NCBI GenBank assembly: GCA_963799415.1 | Contig: CAWCXI010000045.1 | Coordinates: forward strand, 62,001-126,000 | Length of the DNA: 64,000 nucleotides | Source: JAMXLO01 sp963799415 | GTDB lineage: Bacteria > Pseudomonadota > Alphaproteobacteria > Acetobacterales > Acetobacteraceae | Direction of reading: 5' to 3' | In this document: positions 9,656 through 18,466 of the stretch, piece after piece | How positions within the stretch are numbered: the stretch's first letter is position 1 | How the letters are laid out: each line of letters opens with the position of its first letter | Position numbers and translations under genes: made by a program | Notes under the pieces: generated by a model | Database searches by the model: none | What the model was told of the DNA's origin: nothing | What the model saw: the letters and a program-made list of their open reading frames with translations, nothing else

Positions 9656-10510
9656 TTATGGTCGCGTGCGTTTCAGCATCTCCAGCAGCATCGCATTGAA
9701 CTGCTCCGGCAACTGGTACGCCACCCAATGGCCGGCACCCGGGATCATGCGCACATCGGCATCAGGCCGCATCTCGCGCAACGCTGCCACGCGGAGCGGC
9801 GCGCGTGGATTGGCCGGCGCATCGCGCTCGCCCCAGATGCCATTCACCTGCGCAACCACCCGCCTCAGCGCATTCGGCAGTGCCCCGCTGCGCGACAATG
9901 TCGGCGTCTTCAACCGCGAGTGCCGCGTGTTCCACTCCTGGATCGCCAGCGCCAGCGCATCGATCTTCGCAGGGTCGGCGATCATCAGCCGATTGAGATT
10001 GATCCGGTGCGTCGCAACACGCTCGTCGCCGCTGAGGTGCCGCACCTTCAGCAGTTCGACCGCGCTGCCCGACGGTCCCACGCCGCTCGATCCGATGATC
10101 GTCACCGACCGCACGCGCGCGCCGTGTATCGCCCCCACGCAGGTCGCCATCGTGCCGCCGAAGGAGAACCCGGCGACGTCGTAGCGCGCCTCCGCGCCAA
10201 GCACGGTGTCGATGCCGTTTGCCACGATCTGCGCGACCTGCATCGCATCGTCGCCGTCCGGCGGGAACGCCAACTCGCCGAGCCCCGGCAGGTCCGGCAC
10301 CAGCAATCGATACGTGCGCGACAGCACGTCGACATTGTGCGCCCAGTGCCGCCACGATCCCGCGCCACCATGGAACAGCACCAGATCCGGCCCCTCGCCC
10401 CAGGACCGCCACACCATCGTTCCGCCGCCGCACGGCGTTTCCGTTCGCCTGGCGGTCCGTTCGAGCCGGTCCAAGAATGCCGCCGGCTCCAGTTCGACCC
10501 GATCGTTCAT
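9656..10510 (-). CDS. Alpha/beta fold hydrolase
   Basis: A 284-residue alpha/beta hydrolase. HGGAGSW near residue 47 forms the oxyanion turn, the nucleophile is Ser116 in GFSFGG, and the His is in GAGHWVAYQLPEQF near 262. VPDLPGLG matches the HGxGx-SDxPG type seen in meta-cleavage product and epoxide-type hydrolases, but substrate cannot be assigned. It is the first gene of a minus-strand operon with the double CoA-transferase (14-base gap), the Ntn-hydrolase and the TMEM175-like protein. A role in cleaving an ester or amide before CoA activation is plausible but inferred. Confidence 0.88.
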   Translation of the reverse strand: MNDRVELEPAAFLDRLERTARRTETPCGGGTMVWRSWGEGPDLVLFHGGAGSWRHWAHNVDVLSRTYRLLVPDLPGLGELAFPPDGDDAMQVAQIVANGIDTVLGAEARYDVAGFSFGGTMATCVGAIHGARVRSVTIIGSSGVGPSGSAVELLKVRHLSGDERVATHRINLNRLMIADPAKIDALALAIQEWNTRHSRLKTPTLSRSGALPNALRRVVAQVNGIWGERDAPANPRAPLRVAALREMRPDADVRMIPGAGHWVAYQLPEQFNAMLLEMLKRTRP

Positions 10511-10601
10511 CCGGTTTCCATTTATTGATATTCGTGGAAGGCTAGGGACGCCGCCGCGACATCGTCAAGGTCAGGCCCAAAGCTACGGAACGTACGGAAC
10601 C

Positions 10602-11375
10602 ATGACGATTGTCTTCATCGGCGACATCCACCAACAATGGCACAGCGTCGAGCGCGGCCTCGCCACTCTTGATCCGTCGCCGCGCGCCGCCATCCTCCTG
10701 GGCGACATCCAGTGCGACAAACCGCTGGACGACCTGGCAGCGCCGCTGCTCGACCGCGGCATCGAGGTGCACTGGATCTTCGGCAACCATGACAACGATG
10801 GCGGCCCCGAGATGTGGGCCAATCTGGTCGAGGCCGACCGCAATCCCCGGACCGCACAAGGCGCCCTGCACGCGCGGGTTGTCGAGATTGCCGGAGTGCG
10901 CATCGCCGGTCTCGGCGGCACGTTCCGCCCGCGGATCTGGGAGCCGCCCGATCCGCCCCGCGTGCATCGACGCGCGCAACTGCCCGAGGACCTGGGCGCC
11001 CTCAACTGGGGCAAAGAGCACATCGCCGCGTTGATCCATTCACTCGGAGCCACCGCTATCTGGCCGGAGGATTACGACTACCTCGCCAGCCAGAGTGCCG
11101 ACATCCTGGTGACGCACGAGGCTCCGCGCAGCCATCCATCCGGCAACGCCGCGCTCGACGATCTGGCGCGCGCCATGGGGGCCAGCCTGATCGTGCATGG
11201 CCACCACCACGTTTCGTACCGCGCCGTCGCGCCTGATGGCCTGCGTGCCATGGGCGTCGCGGCAGCCTGGGGGGCGACGATCGACGGCGAACTGCTGTGG
11301 CCTGGCGAGGCGCCGCGTCACCTCGGTAGTCTGATCGCCGGCTGGTCGCTTGAGGCGGACGCAGGGAGCCAGTAA
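10602..11375 (+). CDS. Calcineurin-like metallophosphoesterase
   Basis: A 257-residue metallophosphoesterase with the full motif series: GDIHQQW (8-14), LLGDIQ (near 33), FGNHDND (near 60), THEAPRSHP (near 171) and VHGHHH (near 197). These coordinate a dinuclear metal centre. The ATG at 10602 begins just before the first motif; the frame is open upstream but without similarity. It starts a plus-strand run leading into the liv genes (40-base gap). Whether it belongs functionally to the transporter operon is unclear; substrate unknown. Confidence 0.88.
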   Translation: MTIVFIGDIHQQWHSVERGLATLDPSPRAAILLGDIQCDKPLDDLAAPLLDRGIEVHWIFGNHDNDGGPEMWANLVEADRNPRTAQGALHARVVEIAGVRIAGLGGTFRPRIWEPPDPPRVHRRAQLPEDLGALNWGKEHIAALIHSLGATAIWPEDYDYLASQSADILVTHEAPRSHPSGNAALDDLARAMGASLIVHGHHHVSYRAVAPDGLRAMGVAAAWGATIDGELLWPGEAPRHLGSLIAGWSLEADAGSQ

Positions 11376-11415
11376 GACAGCCGCCACAAGCCGCCTGGGA
11401 GGCACAAGAAAGTCG

Positions 11416-12372
11416 GTGGACCTCGAAGTCCTCATCGAAAACACGCTGAACGCGGTCGCCGCCGGCATAACCATCGGTTGCATCTACGGTCTGATGTGCA
11501 TCGGCCTCGGGCTGATCTTCGGCATCATGCGCATCGTGAACTTTGCCCAGGGCGAGCTGCTGATGTTGGGCATGTATGCCAGCCTGTATCTGGTGACCGG
11601 AGCCGGCGTGTTCGCCTTTCTGGGCCCCTACTTCGGTCCGTTCATCGGCGCGCTGTGCGCCGGCCCGATCGTGTTCGCCGGTGGCGCGCTGTTGCACAAG
11701 TTCCTGATCGCACGTGTCTCGGGCCTGCGCACGGCGGGCAGCATCGACGATGGCCATTTCGGCCAGCTTCTCGTCACATTGGGCATCTCGCTGATCCTGC
11801 AAAACGGCGGACTGATCGTGTTCGGCTCTTCGCCACAGGCTGTACGCACACCACTTGCGTCGCGTGCCTTCGAGGTTTCCGGGTTCTACGGCGATGCCAC
11901 CGTGTTTCTGAACAAGGCGCGGCTGATCGCCTGCGCGGTGGCGATCATCATCGCAATCGCACTCTACCTCACGCTGGAATACACCCGGCTTGGCAAATCG
12001 CTGCGCGCGGCGGCCGACAATCCGACGGCGGCGACATATATGGGCATCGACGTCGACCGCGCCTATCGCACCGCCTTCGCGCTTGGTTGCGGCATCACCG
12101 CCATCGCCGGCGGCCTGATGGCCACCTATCTATCGTTCGGCCCGTTCATCGGTCTGGACTACGTCATCATCATGTATTCGGGCGTGGTACTTGGCGGCAT
12201 GGGCAGTATCCTCGGCGCATTCTGGGGCGGCCTTACGGTGGGCTTCGTACAGCAATGCTCCGCGCTGGTGCTGCCGCCGCAGTTGCAAAACGCCGCAATC
12301 TTCGTGGTGTTCCTGCTGATCATCATGCTCCGCCCGCAGGGTCTGTTCGGCCGCTCGGCGGAGCGCGCATGA
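11416..12372 (+). CDS. livH: Branched-chain amino-acid-type ABC transporter permease LivH
   Basis: A 318-residue inner-membrane permease with about eight hydrophobic helices. LivH signatures include GCIYGLMCIGLGLIFGIMR near the start, NFAQGELLMLG, the cytoplasmic loop SLRAAADNPTAATYMGIDV (coupling helix to the ATPase) and YSGVVLGGMGSILGAFWGG near the end. I prefer the GTG start at 11416, giving MDLEVLIENTL, with GGGAGG 13 bases upstream. A TTG at 11350 would overlap the previous gene. The stop overlaps the livM-livG start by 4 bases. Confidence 0.92.
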   Translation: MDLEVLIENTLNAVAAGITIGCIYGLMCIGLGLIFGIMRIVNFAQGELLMLGMYASLYLVTGAGVFAFLGPYFGPFIGALCAGPIVFAGGALLHKFLIARVSGLRTAGSIDDGHFGQLLVTLGISLILQNGGLIVFGSSPQAVRTPLASRAFEVSGFYGDATVFLNKARLIACAVAIIIAIALYLTLEYTRLGKSLRAAADNPTAATYMGIDVDRAYRTAFALGCGITAIAGGLMATYLSFGPFIGLDYVIIMYSGVVLGGMGSILGAFWGGLTVGFVQQCSALVLPPQLQNAAIFVVFLLIIMLRPQGLFGRSAERA

Positions 12373-14138
12373 GACAGGGAGCAGGTGTTCGGCTGCGACG
12401 CGACGGCATCGCGCTGGCCATTGTCACTGTCGTCTATCTGGCGATCTCGGTTCGCGTCACCAATCCGTATTACCAGTTGATCCTGACGCTGGTGCCCATC
12501 TGGGCACTGTTCGGCGTCTCGTGGAACATCCTGTCCGGCTATGGCGGTCAGCTCTCGTTTGGTCATGCGTCGTTCTTCGGTATCGGTGCCTACACGGTCA
12601 CGTTGGCATTGATCTATTGGGACCTGACGCCGTGGCTGGGCATTCCACTCGGCATGCTGGTCGGCGCGATCGCCGCCGTGATCATCGGCACGCCCACATT
12701 CCGCCTGCGCGGACACTACTTCGCGCTGTCGATGCTCGCCTATCCGCTCGCCATTCTGTATTTCCTGCAATATCTCGGCTTCCAGGAACTGTCGCTGCCG
12801 ATGCATCGCGAGCACCCGGCAGCGTATCTGGAATTCACCGACACGCGTCTATACACCCTTGTCGCGACGGGTTTGCTTGCCGCAGGCGTGCTGGTCTGCG
12901 TTCTGGTGGAAAACTCGCGTTTCGGCCTGGCGTTGCTGGCGATCCGGCAGAATGAGCTGGCGGCCGAGGCGGCGGGGATCAACGCACGGCAATGGAAGAT
13001 GCGCGCGCTGATCACCTCGGGGGCAATCGCGGCTGCTGCCGGTGGTCTGTATGCCTGCGTGCTGCTGGTGGTCACGCCTGACTCGGTGTTTGGCCTGCTG
13101 GTATCCGCGCAGCCTGTGGTGGTCACATTGTTCGGCGGCGTGGCGTCGATCTGGGGTCCGGTGATCGGTGCGGCGGTGCTGGTGCCATTAGCTGAGTCGC
13201 TGAACGCGCAGCTTGGCAACGTCCTTCCCGGCATCCAGGGTGTGGTGTACGGCGCCGCCATCATCGTGATCATCCTGGCGGCCCCGGATGGATTGTACTG
13301 GACCATCCGCGATCGCTGGTTTCGCCGCGCGCTGCCGCCACCGCCCCCTGCCCTGCCCGCCGCCCCAGTACCGTCTCGCGCCTATACCGCCATGAGCGCA
13401 TCGGATCCGTTGCTCCAGGTGCAGAACCTCTCACGTTCGTTCGGCGGCCTGCGCGCGGTCAGCGACGTGAGCTTCACCGTCGCGCGCTGCGAGATCCTCG
13501 GCATCATCGGGCCGAACGGCGCCGGCAAGACAACGCTGTTCAACGTGCTGAACGGCGTGCTGCCGGCGGACCAGGGCGGCGCGACTCTGGCCGGCGAGTC
13601 GATGCTCGGCCGCAAGGTACATCAGGTTTGCCGCATGGGCGTCGGGCGCACGTTCCAGGTGGTGCGCAGCTTTCCCCGTCTGCCGTTGCTGGACAATGTG
13701 GTGGTCGGTGCCTACGGCGCCGGACTGTCGGATCACGACGCCATGGCGGCAGCCGAACTGGCATTGCGCCATGTCGGCCTGTTGCAGCTCGCGACACGCC
13801 AGGCCGGGCAACTCACCAACAAGCAGTTGCGGCTGATGGAACTCGCCCGCGCACTCGCCGGCCAGCCGCGCCTGCTGCTGCTCGACGAGACGTTGGCAGG
13901 GCTGGGGCGCGACGAGTGCAACGAGGTGCTCGAAGTGCTGGCAAAGCTGCGCAACGAGGGCATGACGATCGCGATCATCGAGCACACGATGCACGCAATG
14001 ATGCGACTGGCCGATCGTTTCGTGGTGCTGGACCATGGCGCGGTGCTGGCAACCGGGCTGCCGCGCGACGTGGTGGAGGATCGCGCGGTAATCGAGGCGT
14101 ATCTCGGCAAGAAGTTCCTGGCGCGACAGAATGCATAA
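12369..14138 (+). CDS. Fused LivM permease - LivG ATP-binding protein
   Basis: A 589-residue fusion. Residues 1-320 are a LivM permease: FGVSWNILSGYGGQLSFGHA, RLRGHYFALSMLAYP, and the coupling loop AIRQNELAAEAAGIN. A Pro/Ala-rich linker (about 325-340) joins it to a LivG ATPase. That part has Walker A GPNGAGKTTLFN, a Q-loop region VGRTFQVVRSFPRLPLLDN, a degenerate signature LTNKQLRLMELARAL in place of LSGGQ, Walker B LLLLDETLAGLGRDE and the switch His in IEHTM. There is no stop or frameshift in the linker. An internal ATG at 13392 could make free LivG. The start overlaps livH by ATGA. Confidence 0.9.
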   Translation: MRQGAGVRLRRDGIALAIVTVVYLAISVRVTNPYYQLILTLVPIWALFGVSWNILSGYGGQLSFGHASFFGIGAYTVTLALIYWDLTPWLGIPLGMLVGAIAAVIIGTPTFRLRGHYFALSMLAYPLAILYFLQYLGFQELSLPMHREHPAAYLEFTDTRLYTLVATGLLAAGVLVCVLVENSRFGLALLAIRQNELAAEAAGINARQWKMRALITSGAIAAAAGGLYACVLLVVTPDSVFGLLVSAQPVVVTLFGGVASIWGPVIGAAVLVPLAESLNAQLGNVLPGIQGVVYGAAIIVIILAAPDGLYWTIRDRWFRRALPPPPPALPAAPVPSRAYTAMSASDPLLQVQNLSRSFGGLRAVSDVSFTVARCEILGIIGPNGAGKTTLFNVLNGVLPADQGGATLAGESMLGRKVHQVCRMGVGRTFQVVRSFPRLPLLDNVVVGAYGAGLSDHDAMAAAELALRHVGLLQLATRQAGQLTNKQLRLMELARALAGQPRLLLLDETLAGLGRDECNEVLEVLAKLRNEGMTIAIIEHTMHAMMRLADRFVVLDHGAVLATGLPRDVVEDRAVIEAYLGKKFLARQNA

Positions 14139-14152
14139 GCAGCCAGCGTCAT

Positions 14153-14251
14153 TTCTCCCCCTCCCCTTGCGGGAGGGGGTTGGGGGGAGGGGGTTGGGGA
14201 ATTGGCACGGCCCCCTCCCCCCAACCCCCTCCCGCAAGGGGAGGGGGAGAA
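14153..14251. repeat. Perfect 41-bp inverted repeat of the G/C-rich palindromic family
   Basis: Arms 14153-14193 and 14211-14251 are exact reverse complements, separated by a 17-base spacer. Each arm is one copy of the window-wide repeat (core CTCCCCTTGCGGGAGGGGG followed by TTGGGGGGAGGGG). It lies between livG and livF within the operon. In RNA it would form a very long stem that could attenuate transcription or stabilise the upstream mRNA. Confidence 0.93.
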
Positions 14252-14272
14252 TCCTCCTTCACCCCATCGCTC

Positions 14273-14989
14273 ATGCTTGAGGTCCGCAACCTCTCCGTCG
14301 CCTACGGCGGCTTGCGCGCGCTGATCGACGTGTCACTGTCGGTTGCCGAGGGACGGTTCGTCACCGTGGTGGGTCCGAACGGTGCCGGCAAATCGACGCT
14401 GTTCAAGACCATCTGCGGCATCGTGCTGCCGGTGCAGGGCGACATCTCGTTTCTTGGCCAGAACCTGCTCACCTTGCCGGCTGCGGCGCGCGCGCATCTT
14501 GGCATCGCCCACGTGCCGGAGGGCCGTCAAGTATTCAGAACGTTGACCGTGCGCGAGAACCTTGAGATGGGCGCCTACACCAAGGCCGGCCGGGCCCAAT
14601 GGCAGCGCACGCTGGAGCGCATACATACTCTGTTCCCGATCCTCGCCGAGCGCGCCGCGCAACTTGCGGGAACACTGTCGGGCGGCGAACAGCAGATGCT
14701 GGCGATCGGCCGCGGCCTTGCCTCCGCGCCGCGGCTGCTGATGCTGGATGAGCCCTCGATGGGCCTGGCGCCGGCAGTTGCCGACACGATCTTCGAGCGC
14801 ATCTCGCAGATCCACCGCGAGGACGGCGTGACCATCCTGCTTGTAGAACAGCGCGTTGCCGAAGCTCTTGAGCTGTCCGATCATGGCTACGTGCTCGAAA
14901 CCGGACACGTGGTGCTGGACGGCTCGTATGAAACGTTGCTTGCCGATGATCGGGTGCGCCGCTCCTATCTCGGCCTCACAGACGCATAA
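14273..14989 (+). CDS. livF: Branched-chain amino-acid-type ABC transporter ATP-binding protein LivF
   Basis: A 238-residue ABC ATPase. Walker A is GPNGAGKSTLFK near residue 37, the LivF-typical loop HVPEGRQVFRTLTVRENLEMGAY follows, then the canonical signature LSGGEQQMLAIGRGL, Walker B LLMLDEPSMGLAP and the H-loop equivalent VEQRV (a Gln, as in many LivF). The ATG at 14273 comes right after the palindromic repeat and has only a weak Shine-Dalgarno sequence. The frame is open upstream through the repeat and livG but without similarity there. It pairs with the LivG half of the preceding fusion. Confidence 0.93.
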   Translation: MLEVRNLSVAYGGLRALIDVSLSVAEGRFVTVVGPNGAGKSTLFKTICGIVLPVQGDISFLGQNLLTLPAAARAHLGIAHVPEGRQVFRTLTVRENLEMGAYTKAGRAQWQRTLERIHTLFPILAERAAQLAGTLSGGEQQMLAIGRGLASAPRLLMLDEPSMGLAPAVADTIFERISQIHREDGVTILLVEQRVAEALELSDHGYVLETGHVVLDGSYETLLADDRVRRSYLGLTDA

Positions 14990-15011
14990 GATTGGAGGGA
15001 GAAACGCCATC

Positions 15012-16262
15012 ATGACAAACGTATCCACGATTGGCCGGCGGACTGCGATGGGCCTCGGCCTGGCGACCGGTGCCGCGGCAGTCGCACCCCGCCGCGCCCG
15101 TGCGCAGGCGAAGGAAGTATCGATCGCGATGCTGGTGCCGTTGTCCGGTCCGTGGGCGCGCCAGGGCATTCTCGAGCAGATGGGCGCGCGAATGGCGATC
15201 GACGACGTGAACAATGCCGGCGGCATCAAGGCACTGGGCGGCGCTAAGTTGAAGCTGCTGGAATACGACACGCAGGACAGCGCAGAAAAGGCGAAGGACT
15301 CGGCACAGCGCATGCTGGCGCAGAACCCGGATGTCGTCGGCGGTTTTGGTTGCTGGCTCTCCACCTTCACGCTGGCCGTCACCGAGGTGACCGAGCGCGC
15401 CGAACTTCCGTGGCTGACGCTGTCGTATTCCGACGCGATCACCGGCCGCGGGTTCAAGTATGTTTTTCAGTCCTCGCCGACCGCTGATGCGCAGGCGGAG
15501 GATCTGGTGCCGATGATCATCGATCTCGCGACCAAGGCGAGTGGCAAGCGTCCGACCAAGGTGGGGATCGTCGGCGACAACACTGCTGCCGCGGTGAGCT
15601 TCTACAAGCCGCTGCACGACCACGTTTTCAAGAACGAAAAGCTCAACCTCGTGGTTGATGAGGTCTATACGCCACCGCTGGCCGACGCGACGACACTGGT
15701 GCAGGGCGTGCGCTCGGCGCGACCGGATTTCATGCTGATCCAATCGACCAACGTGCCGGATGACAAGCTGCTGATCGACAAGTTCGCCGAGTACAACCTG
15801 ACAGCGAGCAAGCTGCCGATGGTGGGCGGCGGCGGCCACTGGTGCGTGCCGGAGTTGCTGAAGGTTGCCGGCGCGGACAACCTGGAAGGCGTGCTGGTCG
15901 GTCTGGCCAACTGGCCCGGCAAGGCGGTCGCGGACGTGGCGCAGCGCTTCGTCGAGCGCACCAAGGAGCCCTGGTTCGGCCATGACTCTGATCTTCGCCT
16001 ATGTGCACGTGCTGATCCTGAAGGAGGCGTTGGAGCGCGCCGGCACGGCCGACAGGCACAAGGTGGCGGAGGCGATCCGTCAGCTCAACATGACCGACGG
16101 GTCCCGCGCTGTTCTTCCCCGACGGTCACCTGCAATACGACGAGAAGGGCCGCCGCGTCGGTGCCAAGCTGTGCATCGTGCAATGGCAGAAGGGCAGGCC
16201 CGACGCCGGTGTATCCCGCCACCATCGCAGCGTCCGATGCACTGTGGCCAAAGGTCTCGTGA
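15012..16262 (+). pseudogene. Periplasmic branched-chain-type solute-binding protein, interrupted by three +1 frameshifts
   Basis: The binding protein for the liv transporter. A twin-arginine-like signal (IGRRTAMGLGLATG ... RARAQA) precedes a type I periplasmic fold: VSIAMLVPLSGPWARQG, QDSAEKAKDSAQRMLAQNP and VGGFGCWLST. Similarity moves frame three times. After EPWFGHDS (extra base near 15989) it continues as IFAYVHVLILKEALERAG. After LNMTDG (near 16102) it continues as LFFPDGHLQYDEKG. After QWQKGRP (near 16200) it returns to the first frame for TPVYPATIAASDALW. Each step is +1 and removing the three bases restores a normal protein of about 415 residues. Start ATG has GGAGGGAG upstream. Confidence 0.85.
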
Positions 16263-17075
16263 TGGCCGAGATCGCGCCCTACGAGGTCTACGCCGTGCAT
16301 TACGCACACAATCCGAATGCACGGCGGGCGAACAACTTCATCGGCGGCGATCCGCACGACGGACCGATGCCGCTCGACTACTTCGTCTGGGCGATCAAGG
16401 GACCGGATCGTTCCTTCGTGTTCGATACCGGGTTCGACGCCCCGATGGGGGAGAAGCGGCAGCGCCAGTTCATACGATCGCCGTCGGTGGGACTGAAGGC
16501 GATCGGCGTCGAGCCTGGCGACGTGCGTGACGTGATCCTGTCGCACATGCACTACGACCACTGCGGCAACTACGATCTGTTCCCGCACGCCCGCTATCAT
16601 GTGCAGGACATCGAGATGGCATATTGCACCGGGCGGTGCATGTGCCACGCGGGTCTGCGCGGACCGTTCGAGGAAGAGGACGTGGTGGCGATCGTGCGCA
16701 AGCTGTTCGCCGGTCGCGTCGTGTTCCACGACGGCGTGGATGAGCTTGCGCCGGGGCTGACCGTGCATCACGTGGGTGGTCACTCGAAAGGGCTTGCAGG
16801 TGGTGCGCGTATGGACGCGTCGCGGCTGGATGGTGCTGGCGTCGGATGCCAGCCACTTCTACGCCAACATGGAGGAAGGTCGCGCGTTTCCGATCATGCA
16901 CAGCCACGAGGACACGCTGGCCGGCTACGCGACGATGCGGAAGCTGGCGAGTGCACCGAACGCAATCATTCCGGGGCACGATCCGTTGGTCCTGCAACGT
17001 TACCCGGCAGCGAAACCTGGGCTCGAGGGCATCGTGGCGCGGCTGGACGTGGAACCGAAGTGCAGAGTTCAGTAG
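16262..17075 (+). pseudogene. MBL-fold N-acyl-lactonase-like hydrolase with one +1 frameshift
   Basis: A metallo-beta-lactamase-fold protein of about 270 residues resembling N-acyl homoserine lactonases. FVFDTGFDAPMG and the metal motif SHMHYDHCGN (near residue 100) are followed by YHVQDIEMAYCTGR and HVGGHSKG. After GGHSKGL the similarity moves to the +1 frame (extra base in 16787-16790) and continues QVVRVWTRRGWMVLASDASHFYANM, ending with IIPGHDPLVLQRYPA. Removing one base restores the reading. Its start overlaps the previous stop by one base (TGATG). Lactonase activity is a family guess; in this operon it may open a lactone or cyclic intermediate. Confidence 0.83.
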
Positions 17076-17102
17076 CGATGACACCAACCGAAGGAGGAAA
17101 CC

Positions 17103-17426
17103 ATGGCTCAGGCACCCTCGACTGAATCACGCGACCGCGTCCGCGGCACGGTTCCCAAGCTGATCGACCTCTCCGAGAAGGTGCTGTTCGGCGATGTGTG
17201 GGAACGGCCACAGCTTTCCAAACGCGATCGCAGTCTGATCGTCTGTGCGACACTGATCGCTACATACCGGCCGGAGCAGTTGCGCGGCCATCTGCAACGC
17301 GCGCTGGTCAACGGCGTAACCAAGGAGGAGCTGTCCGAGGTGATCACGCATCTCGCCTTCTATGCCGGCTGGCCGGCGGCGATGACGGCGGCAAACATCG
17401 CGCGCGAAGTGTTCGAGGCCAATTAG
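17103..17426 (+). CDS. Carboxymuconolactone decarboxylase family protein
   Basis: A 107-residue all-helical protein of the CMD/AhpD superfamily. It has LSKRDRSLIVCATLIATYR, then GHLQRALVNGVTKEELSEVITHLAFYAGWPAAM, typical of 4-carboxymuconolactone decarboxylase-like subunits. Members lacking the AhpD CxxC motif, as here, act in aromatic catabolism or have unknown roles. It is preceded by AAGGAGG (17090-17096 region) and lies between the MBL hydrolase and the dehydrogenase in one plus-strand operon. The partners suggest breakdown of an oxidised ring or lactone, by inference. Confidence 0.9.
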   Translation: MAQAPSTESRDRVRGTVPKLIDLSEKVLFGDVWERPQLSKRDRSLIVCATLIATYRPEQLRGHLQRALVNGVTKEELSEVITHLAFYAGWPAAMTAANIAREVFEAN

Positions 17427-17441
17427 AGAAGGGGGCGCGTC

Positions 17442-18383
17442 ATGCAGGCAGGATTCATTGGCCTCGGCACGATGGGTGCCAGCATGGCCGCCAACTTGCA
17501 AAAGGGACTTAAGGCACGCGGCGACACGCTTGTGGTGCACGACATCCGCCGCGAGGCAGCCGCGCGTCATGTCAAAGACGGCGCGGTCTGGGTAGACTCG
17601 CCGCAGGCAGTGGCCGAGCAGAGCGAGGTGATCTTCACCTCGCTCCCCGGGCCGCCGGAGTTCGAGGCGGTCGCCGCGGGTCTGCTGGCCGGGATCAAGA
17701 AGGACACGGCGTATTTCGATCTGACCACCAACTCGCCGACCGTGGTGCGCAAGGCGCATGAGGCGTTCGTCGCGAAAGGCGCATATCTGCTCGACGCTCC
17801 TGTAAGTGGCGGCCCGCGTGGTGCGGCAAGCGGCAAGTTGGCGATCTGGTGCGGCGGCGATGAGGACGTGTTCGACAAGTGGAAGCCGGTCCTCGACATG
17901 ATCGGCGACGCCGCGAAATACATCGGCCCGGTCGGCGCCGGCTCGGTCGCGAAGCTGGTGCACAACTGCTTCGGTTACATCGCGACGGCAGCTGCGGCGG
18001 AAGTGTTCAGCATGGGTGTGAAGGCCGGCATCGAGCCGCTGGCGATCTGGGAGGCGGTGCGTCAGGGCGCGATCGGCCGGCGCGGCGCATTCGACTCGCT
18101 GACCGATCAGTTCCTGCCGAACAAGTACGAGCCCCCGGCGTTCGCGCTTCGTCTCGCCCACAAGGATGTGTCGCTGGCGACTGCGCTGGGGCGCGAGCTG
18201 AACGTGCCGATGCGCCTGGCCAATCTGGCGCTGGCGGACCTGGCCGAAGGCTTGAACCGCGGCTGGGCCGATCGTGACTCCCGCGCGATCATGCTGTGCC
18301 AGTTGGAACGGGCCGGTGTGAAGATTGAAGTCGATCCACAGCGACTCACCGAGGCGCTGGAGAACAAGGCGAAGAACGGATAG
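17442..18383 (+). CDS. NAD(P)-dependent 3-hydroxyisobutyrate dehydrogenase-like oxidoreductase
   Basis: A 313-residue beta-hydroxyacid dehydrogenase. The Rossmann motif FIGLGTMGASMAANL starts at residue 5, the substrate loop is DAPVSGGPRGA near 117, and the catalytic Lys lies in GAGSVAKLVHN near 170. The all-helical C-terminal domain is complete. The family oxidises 3-hydroxyisobutyrate, tartronate semialdehyde, 2-hydroxymethylglutarate and similar acids; the substrate here is not evident. It is the last gene of the liv-centred run and is followed by a copy of the G/C palindrome before the convergent kynureninase gene. Confidence 0.9.
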   Translation: MQAGFIGLGTMGASMAANLQKGLKARGDTLVVHDIRREAAARHVKDGAVWVDSPQAVAEQSEVIFTSLPGPPEFEAVAAGLLAGIKKDTAYFDLTTNSPTVVRKAHEAFVAKGAYLLDAPVSGGPRGAASGKLAIWCGGDEDVFDKWKPVLDMIGDAAKYIGPVGAGSVAKLVHNCFGYIATAAAAEVFSMGVKAGIEPLAIWEAVRQGAIGRRGAFDSLTDQFLPNKYEPPAFALRLAHKDVSLATALGRELNVPMRLANLALADLAEGLNRGWADRDSRAIMLCQLERAGVKIEVDPQRLTEALENKAKNG

Positions 18384-18395
18384 AGGCAGCCCGGA

Positions 18396-18439
18396 CTCCC
18401 TCTCCCCTTGCGGGAGGGGGCTGGGGGGAGGGGGAGTAG
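18396..18439. repeat. Single copy of the G/C-rich palindromic repeat
   Basis: One copy of the CTCCCCTTGCGGGAGGGGG-type unit between two convergent genes. Alone it can form a short GC stem around TTGC and may serve as a bidirectional terminator. Confidence 0.85.
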
Positions 18440-18466
18440 AATGCTCCCTGCTCACTGCCTTGCTTC

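Noticed and set aside
9248..10528. Long plus-strand open frame (426 codons) over the CoA-transferase and hydrolase genes
   Set aside because: Arg/His/Pro-rich translation with no motifs, antisense to two well-supported genes.
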